Source: Sterolibacteriaceae bacterium
GTDB taxonomy: Bacteria; Pseudomonadota; Gammaproteobacteria; Burkholderiales; Rhodocyclaceae
Direction of reading: 5' to 3'
Assembly: GCA_025360425.1 (NCBI GenBank)
Contig: JANYCD010000027.1
Span: 1 to 38,809, forward strand
DNA length: 38,809 nucleotides
Position numbers and translations under genes: made by a program. The notes beneath the pieces were generated by a model. It saw nothing but the letters and a program-made list of their open reading frames with translations. It made no database searches and was not told the DNA's origin. Of the stretch, positions 19,726-28,288 are shown in pieces. Within the stretch, counting starts at the first letter, position 1. Every line of letters begins with the position of its first letter.

Positions 19726-21162
19726 ATGTATCACTTATTGGTGCGCAGTACCGGCTTGGTCGCCGCGATCATATTCAATTGTGCCTCCCTGCCGGTTGTT
19801 GCGGGTGACCGCATCCCCGCGCCGGTCGCCGCAGCACTCAAAGCAGCGGACATTCCGCAGAGCGCCGTGGCGCTGGTGGTGCAGAACACCGACGCGCGCC
19901 AACCCCAACTGGCGGTCAACGACGAGCGGCCGATGAATCCCGCCTCCGTGATGAAGCTGCTCACCACCTATGCCGCGCTCGACCTGCTCGGCCCCGCCTA
20001 CACCTGGAAGACCGAAGCTTCTGCCATCGCGTCGCCGGTCGACGGCAGACTGGCCGGCGATCTTTATATCAAGGGCAGCGGCGATCCGAAGTTGATCCTG
20101 GAACAATTCTGGCTGCTGCTGCGCCAGTTGCGCGCACGCGGCGTGCGCGATATCGACGGCGACCTGGTGCTGGACAGCAGCGCATTCGATGTGCGCGATG
20201 AAACTCCGCCGCCCTTCGACGACAAGCCGCTGCGGCCCTACAACGTCACGCCCAACGCACTGCTGCTGAATTTCAAAACGGTGCAACTGACCCTGGTTCC
20301 CGACTCAGTGCACCACAAGGTCGATGTCTTGCCCGAACCCCGGCTCGACAATCTTGAGATCGTCAACCGGATTCAACTCGAAGGCGCCACGTGCGGCGAA
20401 TGGAAGGACGCGCTGCAAGCCGGACAAACGCACCATGACGGAAAAAATCGACTGACCCTCAGCGGAACCTATTCAGTCGACTGCGGCGAAAAAGGCTGGA
20501 ACCTGGCGGTGCTTTCCCACACCGAATACATCGGCGCGGTATTCCGCCAGCTTTGGCAGGAACTCGGCGGCAGCTTCGAGGGCAAGGTGCGCGAAGGCGC
20601 GGCGCCGATCGAAGGTCGTCTGCTGGCCGTCATTGAATCGCCCTCGCTGTCCGAAATCGTGCGCGACATCAACAAGTACAGCAACAATGTCATGGCGCGC
20701 CAGTTGTATCTGACGCTGGGCGTCGACGTCCATCGCCGCGCCGCGAGCCCCGCAGATGCGGAAGCGGTGATCAAGACGTGGCTGGCGGTGAAGGGCCTGA
20801 ACTTCCCCGAACTGGTGCTGGAGAATGGCGCCGGCCTGTCGCGCCACGAACGTATCTCCGCATCCAGCCTCGCCCTGCTGCTGCAATCGGCATGGGCAAG
20901 CCCGCTGATGCCCGAGTTGATGGCCTCGATGCCCCTGGTGGCGGTGGACGGCACCATGAAAAAGCGCCTGAAGGATAGAAGCGTCAGCGGCCAGGCCCAC
21001 ATCAAGACCGGTACGCTCGACGACGTGAAAACCATGGCCGGCTATGTGCGCGACAAGGCGGGTCACTACAAGATCGTGGTGTTCCTCATCAACCACCCCA
21101 AGGCCGAGGCTGGGCAGGCTGCGCAGGATGCGCTGCTGGAGTGGGTGTATGAACAGCATTGA
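19726..21162 (+). CDS. dacB: D-alanyl-D-alanine carboxypeptidase/endopeptidase (PBP4, DacB)
   Basis: The 478-residue penicillin-binding protein of the S13 peptidase family trims and opens peptidoglycan cross-links in the periplasm. An N-terminal hydrophobic signal (LLVRSTGLVAAIIFNCASLPVVAG) is followed by the three active-site motifs: S-V-M-K at residues 74-77, Y-S-N-N in NKYSNNVMARQ, and KTG in HIKTGTLDD. The large insert between SxxK and SxN (about 100-320) is the DacB-specific domain. The ATG at 19726 is selected because it leads straight into the signal peptide; another in-frame ATG at 19690 overlaps pyrC. Neither has a clear ribosome site. Confidence 0.95.
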   Translation: MYHLLVRSTGLVAAIIFNCASLPVVAGDRIPAPVAAALKAADIPQSAVALVVQNTDARQPQLAVNDERPMNPASVMKLLTTYAALDLLGPAYTWKTEASAIASPVDGRLAGDLYIKGSGDPKLILEQFWLLLRQLRARGVRDIDGDLVLDSSAFDVRDETPPPFDDKPLRPYNVTPNALLLNFKTVQLTLVPDSVHHKVDVLPEPRLDNLEIVNRIQLEGATCGEWKDALQAGQTHHDGKNRLTLSGTYSVDCGEKGWNLAVLSHTEYIGAVFRQLWQELGGSFEGKVREGAAPIEGRLLAVIESPSLSEIVRDINKYSNNVMARQLYLTLGVDVHRRAASPADAEAVIKTWLAVKGLNFPELVLENGAGLSRHERISASSLALLLQSAWASPLMPELMASMPLVAVDGTMKKRLKDRSVSGQAHIKTGTLDDVKTMAGYVRDKAGHYKIVVFLINHPKAEAGQAAQDALLEWVYEQH

Positions 21163-21235
21163 AGGGGTGCGAAGCAACGGCATCGGGCGACTCGGTTATG
21201 CCGGAAAACTTCAAATATGACATCAAAATTTCTCA

Positions 21236-21673
21236 ATGTGCGTAACCATTTCTCAGAGAGTTGGCCTTGACCAACAACAGGTTTCATACCTGTCCAAGCG
21301 CGTTGTCGCTTCTGAGCATCAAAATGATAACTGCCCCTGCAAAGCTTGGGATCAGCCCGCGTATGAACCCATGCTGTATGCAATTACGATTGCCCCTTCG
21401 CCAACACCTATTGGGATTCTCTACGCTAACTTTTATGGGGCGGGTTTAGAGGTCGGATGGTGGATCGACAAAGAGTGGAGATCAAAGAAATTGAGTCGCC
21501 CGGCGGTCGTTGAATTTGCTGCATTTCTCAGGGCGAAGCATCCCTCTTTTGACGGCCCGATTGTCGCGCCAATCATGACCTTTGCTGGTAGCTACGATGA
21601 TCGATCGCGCGCACTGTTAGCAGCATTCAAAAATCGCTTTTTGCGATTACATCGCCCACTAAGTTCTGAGTAG
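21236..21673 (+). CDS. Hypothetical protein with a degenerate GNAT-like segment
   Basis: A 145-residue open frame of doubtful status. The middle section (IGILYANFYGAGLEVGWWIDKEWRSKKLSRPAVVEFAAFLR, about 63-103) resembles the beta4 / motif A part of acetyltransferases, where R-S-K-K-L would stand for the usual R-G-x-G-x. The N-terminal 45 residues look like no known fold, and the segment before motif A is too short for a full acetyltransferase. No ribosome site precedes the ATG. The base composition is more AT-rich than the flanks. It may be a decayed or truncated acetyltransferase, or a small unknown gene. If it is not coding, 21163-21684 contains no gene. Confidence 0.35.
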   Translation: MCVTISQRVGLDQQQVSYLSKRVVASEHQNDNCPCKAWDQPAYEPMLYAITIAPSPTPIGILYANFYGAGLEVGWWIDKEWRSKKLSRPAVVEFAAFLRAKHPSFDGPIVAPIMTFAGSYDDRSRALLAAFKNRFLRLHRPLSSE

Positions 21674-21684
21674 ATTCGATTCTT

Positions 21685-22209
21685 TTAAAGCTTCTTTTGC
21701 AGGAACAACGCTGAGCCCGCCTTCGGTTCCAGCATATAGGGGGCGAACCCGGCGCGTTGATAGATCTTTAGCGCGGCTAGATTGTTGGACAGCACCTCCA
21801 GCGTCAGCTTGCAGCAGCCGGTTTCTTTCGCCACTGCCTCCGCATGCGCAAGCAGTGCCTGGCCCACGCCGCTTCCACGATGATCGGCATGGACGACGAT
21901 GTCGTGGATGTTGAGCAGCGGTTCGGCGGCAAATGTGGAGAAACCGAAGAAGCAGTGGACCAACCCCACGGCATGGCCATCACCAAAAGCCAGCGCGCCG
22001 TAGAAATGGGGAATCTCGCGCAGGCGTTCGATCAGCGTTGCCTTCGTGTGTTCGGAAAGTCCGACGCCGCCGCCCATTGAATCGCGGGCGTAGTGGTCGA
22101 GCAGGGCCAGCAGGCTGGCGGCGTGGTTCGGGTTGTCGAGGTCGGCGGGGATGACGGAGAGATTCACGCGGGAGACTTTTTCAAATATGACTGAAACGCA
22201 GGCTGGCAT
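21685..22209 (-). CDS. GNAT-family N-acetyltransferase
   Basis: A 174-residue acetyltransferase that would transfer acetyl from acetyl-CoA to an amine; the substrate is unknown. The fold is clear: ADLDNPNHAASLLALLDHYARDSMGGG at the start, LLNIHDIVVHADHRGSGVGQALLAHAE with the acetyl-CoA-binding R-G-S-G-V-G loop (motif A), and NLAALKIYQRAGF (motif B). Start choice is unsure. The ATG at 22207-22209 has GGAAG upstream, but the conserved part begins only after the GTG at 22165-22167, which may be the true start (160 residues). It is divergent from the molybdoenzyme gene across 53 nt. Confidence 0.88.
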   Translation of the reverse strand: MPACVSVIFEKVSRVNLSVIPADLDNPNHAASLLALLDHYARDSMGGGVGLSEHTKATLIERLREIPHFYGALAFGDGHAVGLVHCFFGFSTFAAEPLLNIHDIVVHADHRGSGVGQALLAHAEAVAKETGCCKLTLEVLSNNLAALKIYQRAGFAPYMLEPKAGSALFLQKKL

Positions 22210-22262
22210 GATAACTTCCATGCCTTGAATGCGCAGCGCTTTGTCTCTGCTTGAGGGTTTCC

Positions 22263-22973
22263 ATGACCACCGAAAACAAGCCTTTGCCACCTGGCCAGTT
22301 TTTCTCTCCGTCATTCGACCGTTTCGGGCTCGGTCTTTTCGCCAACCGCTTTCCCGCCAAGCCTGACGTCATCGAATTCACCATCGGCGGCGATGTCGCG
22401 CAGTCGGTGAACGTGGGCAAGGAGCTGGCGGCGTTGCCGCGCATGGAGCAGGTGTCGGATTTTCATTGCGTCACCACCTGGTCGGTGCAGTCGGTGCGTT
22501 GGGGTGGCGTGCGTTTTTCGGATTTCTACGAACAGGTAGTGATGCCGCTGGCCAGGCCGCAGCAGGGCGCGGGCTTCGTGGTGCTGCACGGGCAGGATGG
22601 TTTTCGCGTCAGCATGCAACTGGCCGACCTGATGGCGCCGGACGTGCTGCTGGCCGACACGCTCGACGGGCAGCAGCTCGGCATAGCGCATGGCGCACCG
22701 CTGCGGTTGGTGGCACCGGCGCACTACGGCTACAAGAATCTTAAGCATATCGGCGCCATCGAGTTTTGGCGCGAGCGCGGCAGCTACCGCTTTCCGCTTC
22801 CGTATCCCGACCTGATGGACCATCCGCGCGGACGGGTGGCCTTCGAGGAACGCGCCCGCTTTTTGCCGTTGTGGCTGATTCGTCCGCTGTATCGCGCATT
22901 GATTCCAATGACGCGCTGGCAGAGCCGCAAGGCGCTCGAAGCTTATCGGAAGAAGCAGAGGGGGACCGCTTAA
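22263..22973 (+). CDS. Sulfite-oxidase-like molybdopterin oxidoreductase, cytosolic
   Basis: The 236-residue protein contains the sulfite-oxidase molybdopterin domain. It begins LPPGQFFSPSFDRFGLGLFA, has the molybdenum-liganding cysteine in DFHCVTTWSV (Cys69) and a W-x-G-V-R-F segment after it, and later APLRLVAPAHYGYKNLKHI and a terminal basic helix. Unlike MsrP/YedY it has no Tat signal peptide, so it should act in the cytoplasm. The start at 22263 has GAGG six bases upstream. The substrate is unknown; no partner haem-membrane subunit is adjacent. Confidence 0.9.
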   Translation: MTTENKPLPPGQFFSPSFDRFGLGLFANRFPAKPDVIEFTIGGDVAQSVNVGKELAALPRMEQVSDFHCVTTWSVQSVRWGGVRFSDFYEQVVMPLARPQQGAGFVVLHGQDGFRVSMQLADLMAPDVLLADTLDGQQLGIAHGAPLRLVAPAHYGYKNLKHIGAIEFWRERGSYRFPLPYPDLMDHPRGRVAFEERARFLPLWLIRPLYRALIPMTRWQSRKALEAYRKKQRGTA

Positions 22974-22976
22974 ATA

Positions 22977-23429
22977 CTACGCCGCTGCCAGTAGTGTCAT
23001 GATGGCGGCCATTTCTTCCACCATGGGCCGGGCAAGATTGAGGCGCGCCGCGCGTTGTGCCGGATTGTCCGGGTAGTCGTGCACCAACGTGTTGCGCATG
23101 GCGCGAATTTCTTCCCAGCGATCAGCGAAGGGCAACAGGCGAAGTTGTTCGAGCCGATCCAGCACATCGCGCAATGCGGCATCTTCGAAGGGTTCCTTCA
23201 AGACGTCCACCAGCACGCCGCGAAACGCTTTTTGTCCGAGGATGTCCTGTAGCCGGGCAAAGCGAAAGGCGAACTGATCGAGTGTCGCCACCAACGTATC
23301 GGCGGGCGTGTCCATTTTCTCCGGCGTTATCGGCCAGGTGATTCGGTCAGCCGCGTCGCGCAGGTAACGAAGATGGCGCCGGCATTCATCCAGTATCACC
23401 GGTAGAAGCGACTGATCTTGTCTGCTCAC
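22977..23429 (-). CDS. hepT: HepT-like toxin (HEPN, DUF86) of a MntA/HepT module
   Basis: The 150-residue all-helical HEPN protein carries the RNase-type motif R-x4-H-x-Y as Arg112, His117 and Tyr119 (RNTLVHDY). HepT toxins cleave RNA or tRNA and are silenced when their MntA partner adenylylates the motif tyrosine, which is present here. The gene starts ATGA-overlapped with the nucleotidyltransferase gene upstream, the standard antitoxin-then-toxin order. Its stop lies 4 nt from the convergent molybdoenzyme stop. Compared with short HepT proteins (about 115-140) it has a slightly longer N-terminus. Confidence 0.88.
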   Translation of the reverse strand: MSRQDQSLLPVILDECRRHLRYLRDAADRITWPITPEKMDTPADTLVATLDQFAFRFARLQDILGQKAFRGVLVDVLKEPFEDAALRDVLDRLEQLRLLPFADRWEEIRAMRNTLVHDYPDNPAQRAARLNLARPMVEEMAAIMTLLAAA

Positions 23430-23716
23430 AAGACTACACCGTCGCGCAACGCGACCTCATGGATCGGCAACGCCGGCCCCGCGGTTTTGACCACGAGATC
23501 GATACGCCGCTCACCCAACTGCCGGGCCAGACGCGCCAGCATGCGCAAACGGCGACGTTCGGCTTCTTCGGACGATAGTGTGGCTTCGATGTAGAGGTCA
23601 ATGTCGCCGCCCCGCGCGTTATTGTCGACACGGGAACCAAACAGGCGCACCGCTTGGCCGAATATTTCGGCGGCCGTGTCGTGGATGATGCGGGCGGTTT
23701 CTGGGCTAAGCCTCAT
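23426..23716 (-). CDS. mntA: MntA-like nucleotidyltransferase antitoxin
   Basis: The 96-residue minimal nucleotidyltransferase has the motif G-S-x9-D-x-D as Gly27, Ser28, Asp38 and Asp40 (LFGSRVDNNARGGDIDLYI) and a third acidic site in RRIDLVV. MntA proteins neutralise HepT by AMP transfer to its active-site tyrosine. The start at 23714-23716 gives the family's usual MRLSPETARII opening; an ATG 11 codons upstream (23747-23749) is less likely. It lies 139 nt from the divergent spermidine-synthase-like gene. The pair is often found in accessory loci. Confidence 0.9.
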   Translation of the reverse strand: MRLSPETARIIHDTAAEIFGQAVRLFGSRVDNNARGGDIDLYIEATLSSEEAERRRLRMLARLARQLGERRIDLVVKTAGPALPIHEVALRDGVVL

Positions 23717-23855
23717 GGTGCGGCGATGATACCCCTGCGGGCGAAACATTTGCTACCCCTGCGTCTCGGCGCATTGCGAGCCGGGCGTCAGCGATTGGCG
23801 ATAACATCCCGCAGCGTGTCATCATCCGCACAACCCATCTCCCACCTGCCGCAAA

Positions 23856-25901
23856 ATGAAAATCCAGCCGCGCCTTGCGTTCCACTACGGCCTGACGATT
23901 TTTCTCAGCGCCTTCCTGTTGTTCCAGGTGCAACCGATCATCGGCAAGATGATCCTGCCGTGGTTCGGCGGATCGGCCTCGGTGTGGACCACCTGCATGC
24001 TGTTCTTCCAGATGGTGCTGCTGCTTGGCTACTTCTATTCGCACTGGGTGGTGCGCACCCTGACGCCGCGCAATCAAAGCCTGCTGCACATGGCGCTGCT
24101 GCTGGTCAGCCTGTCGTTGTTGCCGCTTGCACCCAGTGCCGACTGGCGGCCGACCGGCGGCGAAAATCCGACGCTGCGAATTCTCGGGTTGCTTACAGTG
24201 AGCATCGGCCTGCCCTACTTTGTGCTGTCCACCACTGGGCCGCTGGTGCAGGCGTGGTTCGCGCGCGAGCGCAGCGGCACGGTGCCGTATCGGCTGTTCG
24301 CCCTGTCCAACCTTGGTTCGATGCTGGCGTTGCTGGCTTATCCAGTGGCGGTGGAGCCGGTGCTGCCGACACTCTGGCAGTCGTGGCTGTGGTCCGGCCT
24401 GTTCGTCTGCTTCGGTATTTCCTGTGCATTGCTGGCGTGGCGCGGCCGGCATGGTGAAGTGCATCACGAGGTGCATCACGCGAATCATCCTGCGGTTCCC
24501 GTAAAAACGCATTTGCTGTGGGCGGCATTGGCCGCTTGTCCGTCGATCCTGATGGTGGCGGATACCAGTTACCTCACCGAGAACATCGCACCGATTCCGT
24601 TGCTGTGGGTGCTGCCGCTGGCGATTTATCTGCTCTCGTTCATTCTCAGTTTCGAGCGCAGCGGCTGGTACAAACGCGCGCTGTTCGTGCCGCTGCTGGC
24701 CATCGGGCTTGGTGCGATGGCCTACCTGCCGACACTGGGCATGAACGCGCTGCCGGTGGTGGCATCACTGGTTATCAACCTTACGTCGTTCTTCGTTGCC
24801 TGCATGGTCTGCCATGGCGAACTGGCACGGCTGCAACCGCATCCTTCGCAACTCACTTCGTATTACCTGATGCTCGCGACGGGTGGTGCGGCGGGCGGCC
24901 TGTTTGTCGGTGTGGTTGCGCCGTATTGCTTCAACAGCAACTACGAACTGTCGGTAGGCATCGTGCTGAGCGCTCTGGTGGCGGCGATTGCAGTGATCGG
25001 TCGCCATCGCTTCACCTCGTCACAGCACAGTGGCGCGGCATGGGCGGGGGCTGCGGTCTTGATACTGGGGCTCAGCTACATCCGCATCGATGACCACATC
25101 GGCGAACTCGAAGATGCCAAGGTCACTACGCGTAATTTCTACGGCACGCTGCGGGTGTTCGAAGGCGGCGAAGGCGAGGACGCCTATCGCACCATGATGC
25201 ACGGACAAATCATCCACGGCCGGCAGTACACATCGCTCGATCGTCTCGACAGCCCGACTACTTACTACAGCGGTGAAGCCGGCGTGGGCCGCGCGATCAA
25301 GGCGTTGGGCGAACGCGGCCCGCTGCGGGTGGGCATCATCGGTCTTGGCGTCGGCACCCTGGCCAGTTGGGGCCGGCCCGGCGATTATTTCCGCAGTTAC
25401 GAGATTGACCCGCTGGTGCTTGACCTTGCGCACACGCAATTCAGCTTTCTCTCGCACAGCAAGGCGCGGATCGAAGCGGTGCTTGGCGACGCGCGATTGT
25501 CGCTGGAGAACGAGCCAGCGCAGGGCTTTGATCTTTTGGTGGTGGATGCATTTTCGGGCGATGCGGTGCCGGTGCATCTGCTGACGCGCGAAGCTTTCGC
25601 GGCTTACTTCAAGCATCTGAAGCCGGACGGCATGCTGGCCCTGCATGTGACCAATCGCTTCCTCAATCTTGAGCCGGTGGTCAAGGCGGCCGCGGCGAGC
25701 TTTCACATGGATGCACGTCGCGTGGAATTCGAAGGCGATCGCTCGCGCCAGATATTCCATTCGTCGTGGGTACTGGTGAGCGGCAACAAGAAGCTGATGC
25801 AGCATCCGCTGATCGCAGATGTCAGCGAGGACATTCCCGTCGGGGCAAATACACGCATGTGGCGCGACGACTATAGCAGCGTACTTTCAGCGCTGAAATA
25901 G
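23856..25901 (+). CDS. Membrane-fused spermidine synthase-like protein
   Basis: The 681-residue protein has two halves. Residues about 1-400 hold roughly 10-12 transmembrane helices, beginning FHYGLTIFLSAFLLFQVQPIIGKMILPWFGGSASVW, a strongly conserved opening of this family. Residues about 430-681 are a class I methyltransferase/spermidine-synthase fold, with the nucleotide loop VGIIGLGVGTLASWG, the acidic strand-2 end SYEIDPLV and the DLLVVDAFSGDAVPVHLLT active-site region containing the aspartate used by aminopropyltransferases. Whether it transfers aminopropyl groups is not known; many fused homologues remain untested. The ATG at 23856 has no strong ribosome site. A 163-nt gene-free stretch follows before the catabolic region. 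Confidence 0.88.
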   Translation: MKIQPRLAFHYGLTIFLSAFLLFQVQPIIGKMILPWFGGSASVWTTCMLFFQMVLLLGYFYSHWVVRTLTPRNQSLLHMALLLVSLSLLPLAPSADWRPTGGENPTLRILGLLTVSIGLPYFVLSTTGPLVQAWFARERSGTVPYRLFALSNLGSMLALLAYPVAVEPVLPTLWQSWLWSGLFVCFGISCALLAWRGRHGEVHHEVHHANHPAVPVKTHLLWAALAACPSILMVADTSYLTENIAPIPLLWVLPLAIYLLSFILSFERSGWYKRALFVPLLAIGLGAMAYLPTLGMNALPVVASLVINLTSFFVACMVCHGELARLQPHPSQLTSYYLMLATGGAAGGLFVGVVAPYCFNSNYELSVGIVLSALVAAIAVIGRHRFTSSQHSGAAWAGAAVLILGLSYIRIDDHIGELEDAKVTTRNFYGTLRVFEGGEGEDAYRTMMHGQIIHGRQYTSLDRLDSPTTYYSGEAGVGRAIKALGERGPLRVGIIGLGVGTLASWGRPGDYFRSYEIDPLVLDLAHTQFSFLSHSKARIEAVLGDARLSLENEPAQGFDLLVVDAFSGDAVPVHLLTREAFAAYFKHLKPDGMLALHVTNRFLNLEPVVKAAAASFHMDARRVEFEGDRSRQIFHSSWVLVSGNKKLMQHPLIADVSEDIPVGANTRMWRDDYSSVLSALK

Positions 25902-26064
25902 GACACTCCATCTTATGACTGGTCAACTCACGCCAAAGATGACGTGGGCTAGAATGAAACGCCTGACAAAATTGATATAACAGTTAGTGCATAAATTTTT
26001 TTAATCAATAACAGATCGCTGCTGCGAGACCAGATTTCGATTGCCGGCGCAAAAGGAGAGAGAC

Positions 26065-26589
26065 ATGTTTGAAGGTGATGGCGTGATTGTTCAGACCGCG
26101 TACGTAGTTGAAAATCTGGACAAGGCAATTGATTACTGGACGACCAACATTGGCGCCGGTCCATTCTTTGTCCTGCGTGGCTACGACCAGATGGAAAATC
26201 TGGAGTATCGCGGCAAGAAGGGATATTTCAATTGCGACTTCGCCTTTGGGCAGGCGGGGGGCGTCCAGGTGGAACTGATCCAGATCAACAGCGATGCCCC
26301 GAATGTTTTTGCGGAGTTGTCTGGCAAAGGCGTTCGTAGCGGATTCCACCATGTCGCCATGTTCCCGAAAGACCTTGAAGCGGCGATCAGCGCTTATCAG
26401 AGGCAGGGGCTTGATCTGGTGATGCGGGGTAACTTTGGAACAACACCGATTGCCTTCATCGACACCCGGCCATTGTTGGGCTTCATGGTTGAGCTGTATC
26501 CCGCTACCGATGACATGCGCGCGATGTACCAGATGGTTGCCGACGCGGCAAAGACCTGGGATCGGGTGGAGAAGACACGGTCGCTTTAA
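26065..26589 (+). CDS. VOC-superfamily (glyoxalase/dioxygenase fold) protein
   Basis: The 174-residue protein has paired beta-alpha-beta-beta-beta units: IVQTAYVVENLDKAIDYWTTNIGAGPFFVL in the first half, and GFHHVAMFPKDLEAAISAYQRQGLDLVMRG and GFMVELYP in the second. The His of FHHVA and the Glu of MVELYP match two VOC metal-ligand positions. Substrate unknown; the N-terminal pattern resembles methylmalonyl-CoA-epimerase-like and 'glyoxalase_4' members, which would fit a propionyl-CoA-yielding pathway nearby, but this is inference. The start at 26065 has AAAGGAGAGAGAC in front. The SDR gene follows 23 nt later with its own AAAGGA site, so the two are probably co-transcribed. Confidence 0.88.
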   Translation: MFEGDGVIVQTAYVVENLDKAIDYWTTNIGAGPFFVLRGYDQMENLEYRGKKGYFNCDFAFGQAGGVQVELIQINSDAPNVFAELSGKGVRSGFHHVAMFPKDLEAAISAYQRQGLDLVMRGNFGTTPIAFIDTRPLLGFMVELYPATDDMRAMYQMVADAAKTWDRVEKTRSL

Positions 26590-26612
26590 ACCACACCACG
26601 AAAGGACGAATC

Positions 26613-27362
26613 ATGAAGGGGATTGCCATTCTTGGAGCGACCGGCGGCTTGGGCGAGGCTATCGCAAGTCGTGTCGCAAAGCGCAACCCGGTCAGTATCG
26701 GGTTTGCCCGCAACAAGGACAAGGCTGTCGCGCTGGCCGCCGCAATTGAAAAAAACGGCGGTAGCGCCGGCATCTGCGCCGTCGATCTGCGCGACAGTGC
26801 ATCGGTCAGGAACTTCATCGACAGCGCGGCGCGGCAATGGAACGGACTGGAAGCGATCATATCGGCGACCGGCCCGGCGATCCCGCTCTGTCCCCTGTCG
26901 GAAGTCAGCGAGGATGACTTCAGGCGCATCTACGATACCGACGTCTTCGGCGCTTTCAATGTGCTGCGCCACGGATCAGACGTGCTGAAAGGCATGGGCG
27001 GCGGCAGTATCGTGGTGTTGCTCACCACCGCCGTGCTGCGCACCCTGGAAAACGACGGCATGTCCGGCGGACCGAAGACCGCCGTCGCCGGACTGATGAA
27101 ACAGATGGCACGCGAAATGGGCGTCCACAACGTGCGCTGCAATGGCGTTGCGCCGGGCGTAATCGACGCCGGTATCGTACATTCCTCGTTCGAGATCAAT
27201 CAGGTGGCCAAGGCGGTGATCACTGACTGCATGAACAAGACGCCGCTTGGCCGCATGGGACAACCGCACGAGGTCGCCGCACTGGTGGATTTCCTGACAT
27301 CAGCCGACGCTTCCTACATCAGCGGCCAGATCATTGCCGTTGACGGCGGATACAGCGCCTGA
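26613..27362 (+). CDS. SDR-fold protein lacking the catalytic tyrosine
   Basis: The 249-residue Rossmann protein clearly belongs to the short-chain dehydrogenase/reductase family: the cofactor loop GATGGLGEA (8-16), DLRD near 58, the NVRCNGVAPGVIDAG segment and the ISGQIIAVDGGYSA end. The active-site tetrad is mostly lost, however. The Asn position is Asp (DTDVFGAF), the Ser position is Thr (VVLLTTAV), and the YxxxK tyrosine is Ser (SGGPK), while the Lys remains. The usual NNAG strand reads ATGPAI. It may bind a nucleotide without classical redox chemistry or use another mechanism. Ribosome site AAAGGA, 7 nt spacing. Confidence 0.9.
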   Translation: MKGIAILGATGGLGEAIASRVAKRNPVSIGFARNKDKAVALAAAIEKNGGSAGICAVDLRDSASVRNFIDSAARQWNGLEAIISATGPAIPLCPLSEVSEDDFRRIYDTDVFGAFNVLRHGSDVLKGMGGGSIVVLLTTAVLRTLENDGMSGGPKTAVAGLMKQMAREMGVHNVRCNGVAPGVIDAGIVHSSFEINQVAKAVITDCMNKTPLGRMGQPHEVAALVDFLTSADASYISGQIIAVDGGYSA

Positions 27363-27434
27363 TCGTTGATCGGTGGTGGGCGCCTTCCGGCCCGCTGCAC
27401 GCCTTGAATGGCCCAAATCCGCGAAGAAGTCGGG

Positions 27435-27463
27435 TTGACAACTTTGTACGATTCCCATACTGT
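27435..27463 (+). promoter_or_regulatory. Sigma70 promoter for the six-helix membrane protein gene
   Basis: A perfect -35 TTGACA (27435-27440) is followed after 17 nt by TACTGT (27458-27463). Transcription would begin near 27470, leaving a leader of about 65 nt that ends in a strong GAGGAGG site. It lies in the 172-nt gap after the SDR gene. Confidence 0.6.
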
Positions 27464-27534
27464 GTAAAAAAACAATCGTTTGGTAGTCTGTAAAAAAGCT
27501 GCTCTCAAGTAAGTAAACTGTGAGGAGGAATGGA

Positions 27535-28266
27535 ATGGACAATGAAACAAAGCGGTTGGCGCAGCTTGCGGTTGCGTGGTGCGGCCCGGTATTCGTGATC
27601 GGCTACCTGATTTTCTGGGCGATACTGGGACATAACATTCCGCCACCCAATTTCGTTGGCATGACCGCCGAGCAACTGGTTTCCGAGTATTACGGCAAGT
27701 ACCAAAGCCAGATCTCGATCGGCATGATCGGCTGCTGCGTGATCGGCTTGCTGTACTTGCCGTGGTCGTGCCTGCTGGCTTCGATGCTGCGCGACAAGGA
27801 CGGAAGCCTGGGCGTATTCAGCTTCATGGAACTCACCGGCGGCACCCTGACAGCCTGGCTGCTCGCGTTTTGCCCGGCCATGTGGGCGGCGTGCGCAATC
27901 TATGCGACATCCGTGGACCCCAACCTGATCAAGTTCATGCATTCGCTGGTGTGGTACATCTACGATTGCACGTTCATGATCACCACCATTCAATGTGTCG
28001 GGCTGGGTGTGTATACCGTGCTGAACAAGGAACAGAAACTTTTCCCCGCGTGGGCAGGCTGGTGTTCGATCGCGGTCGGCATCATTTTCGTTCCGCTGGT
28101 GTTGATTCCTTTCGTGAGCGAAGGTCCTTTCACGGTCGCCGGCTCATGGAATTTCTTCATCGTCTTCGGCACCTGGCTGTTCATGTTCTTCTCGCCCTAC
28201 AGCTATTTCATGCTGAAGGCGTTGATGAAACCCACGCAAAGCGGTCAGCTCGCTGCCGCGCACTGA
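27535..28266 (+). CDS. Unknown integral membrane protein with six predicted helices
   Basis: The 243-residue protein is dominated by hydrophobic segments at about 13-34, 62-84, 102-124, 134-162, 170-195 and 203-230, rich in Trp, Cys, Phe and Gly, with no signal peptide. I do not recognise the family. It has its own promoter, an excellent ribosome site (GAGGAGG) and a strong terminator just downstream, so it is an independent, well-expressed transcription unit. Its position among catabolic genes raises the possibility of a role in substrate uptake or membrane adaptation, but nothing in the sequence proves this. Confidence 0.85.
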   Translation: MDNETKRLAQLAVAWCGPVFVIGYLIFWAILGHNIPPPNFVGMTAEQLVSEYYGKYQSQISIGMIGCCVIGLLYLPWSCLLASMLRDKDGSLGVFSFMELTGGTLTAWLLAFCPAMWAACAIYATSVDPNLIKFMHSLVWYIYDCTFMITTIQCVGLGVYTVLNKEQKLFPAWAGWCSIAVGIIFVPLVLIPFVSEGPFTVAGSWNFFIVFGTWLFMFFSPYSYFMLKALMKPTQSGQLAAAH

Positions 28267-28288
28267 TTAAATATCCGTTTAGCAGGCA

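Noticed and set aside
25902-26064. Promoter for the VOC-SDR pair (TTGATA near 25972 and TGCATAAAT near 25988)
   Set aside because: The spacing between candidate -35 and -10 elements does not fit any normal range. The 163-nt region is AT-rich and probably contains a promoter, but I cannot place it.
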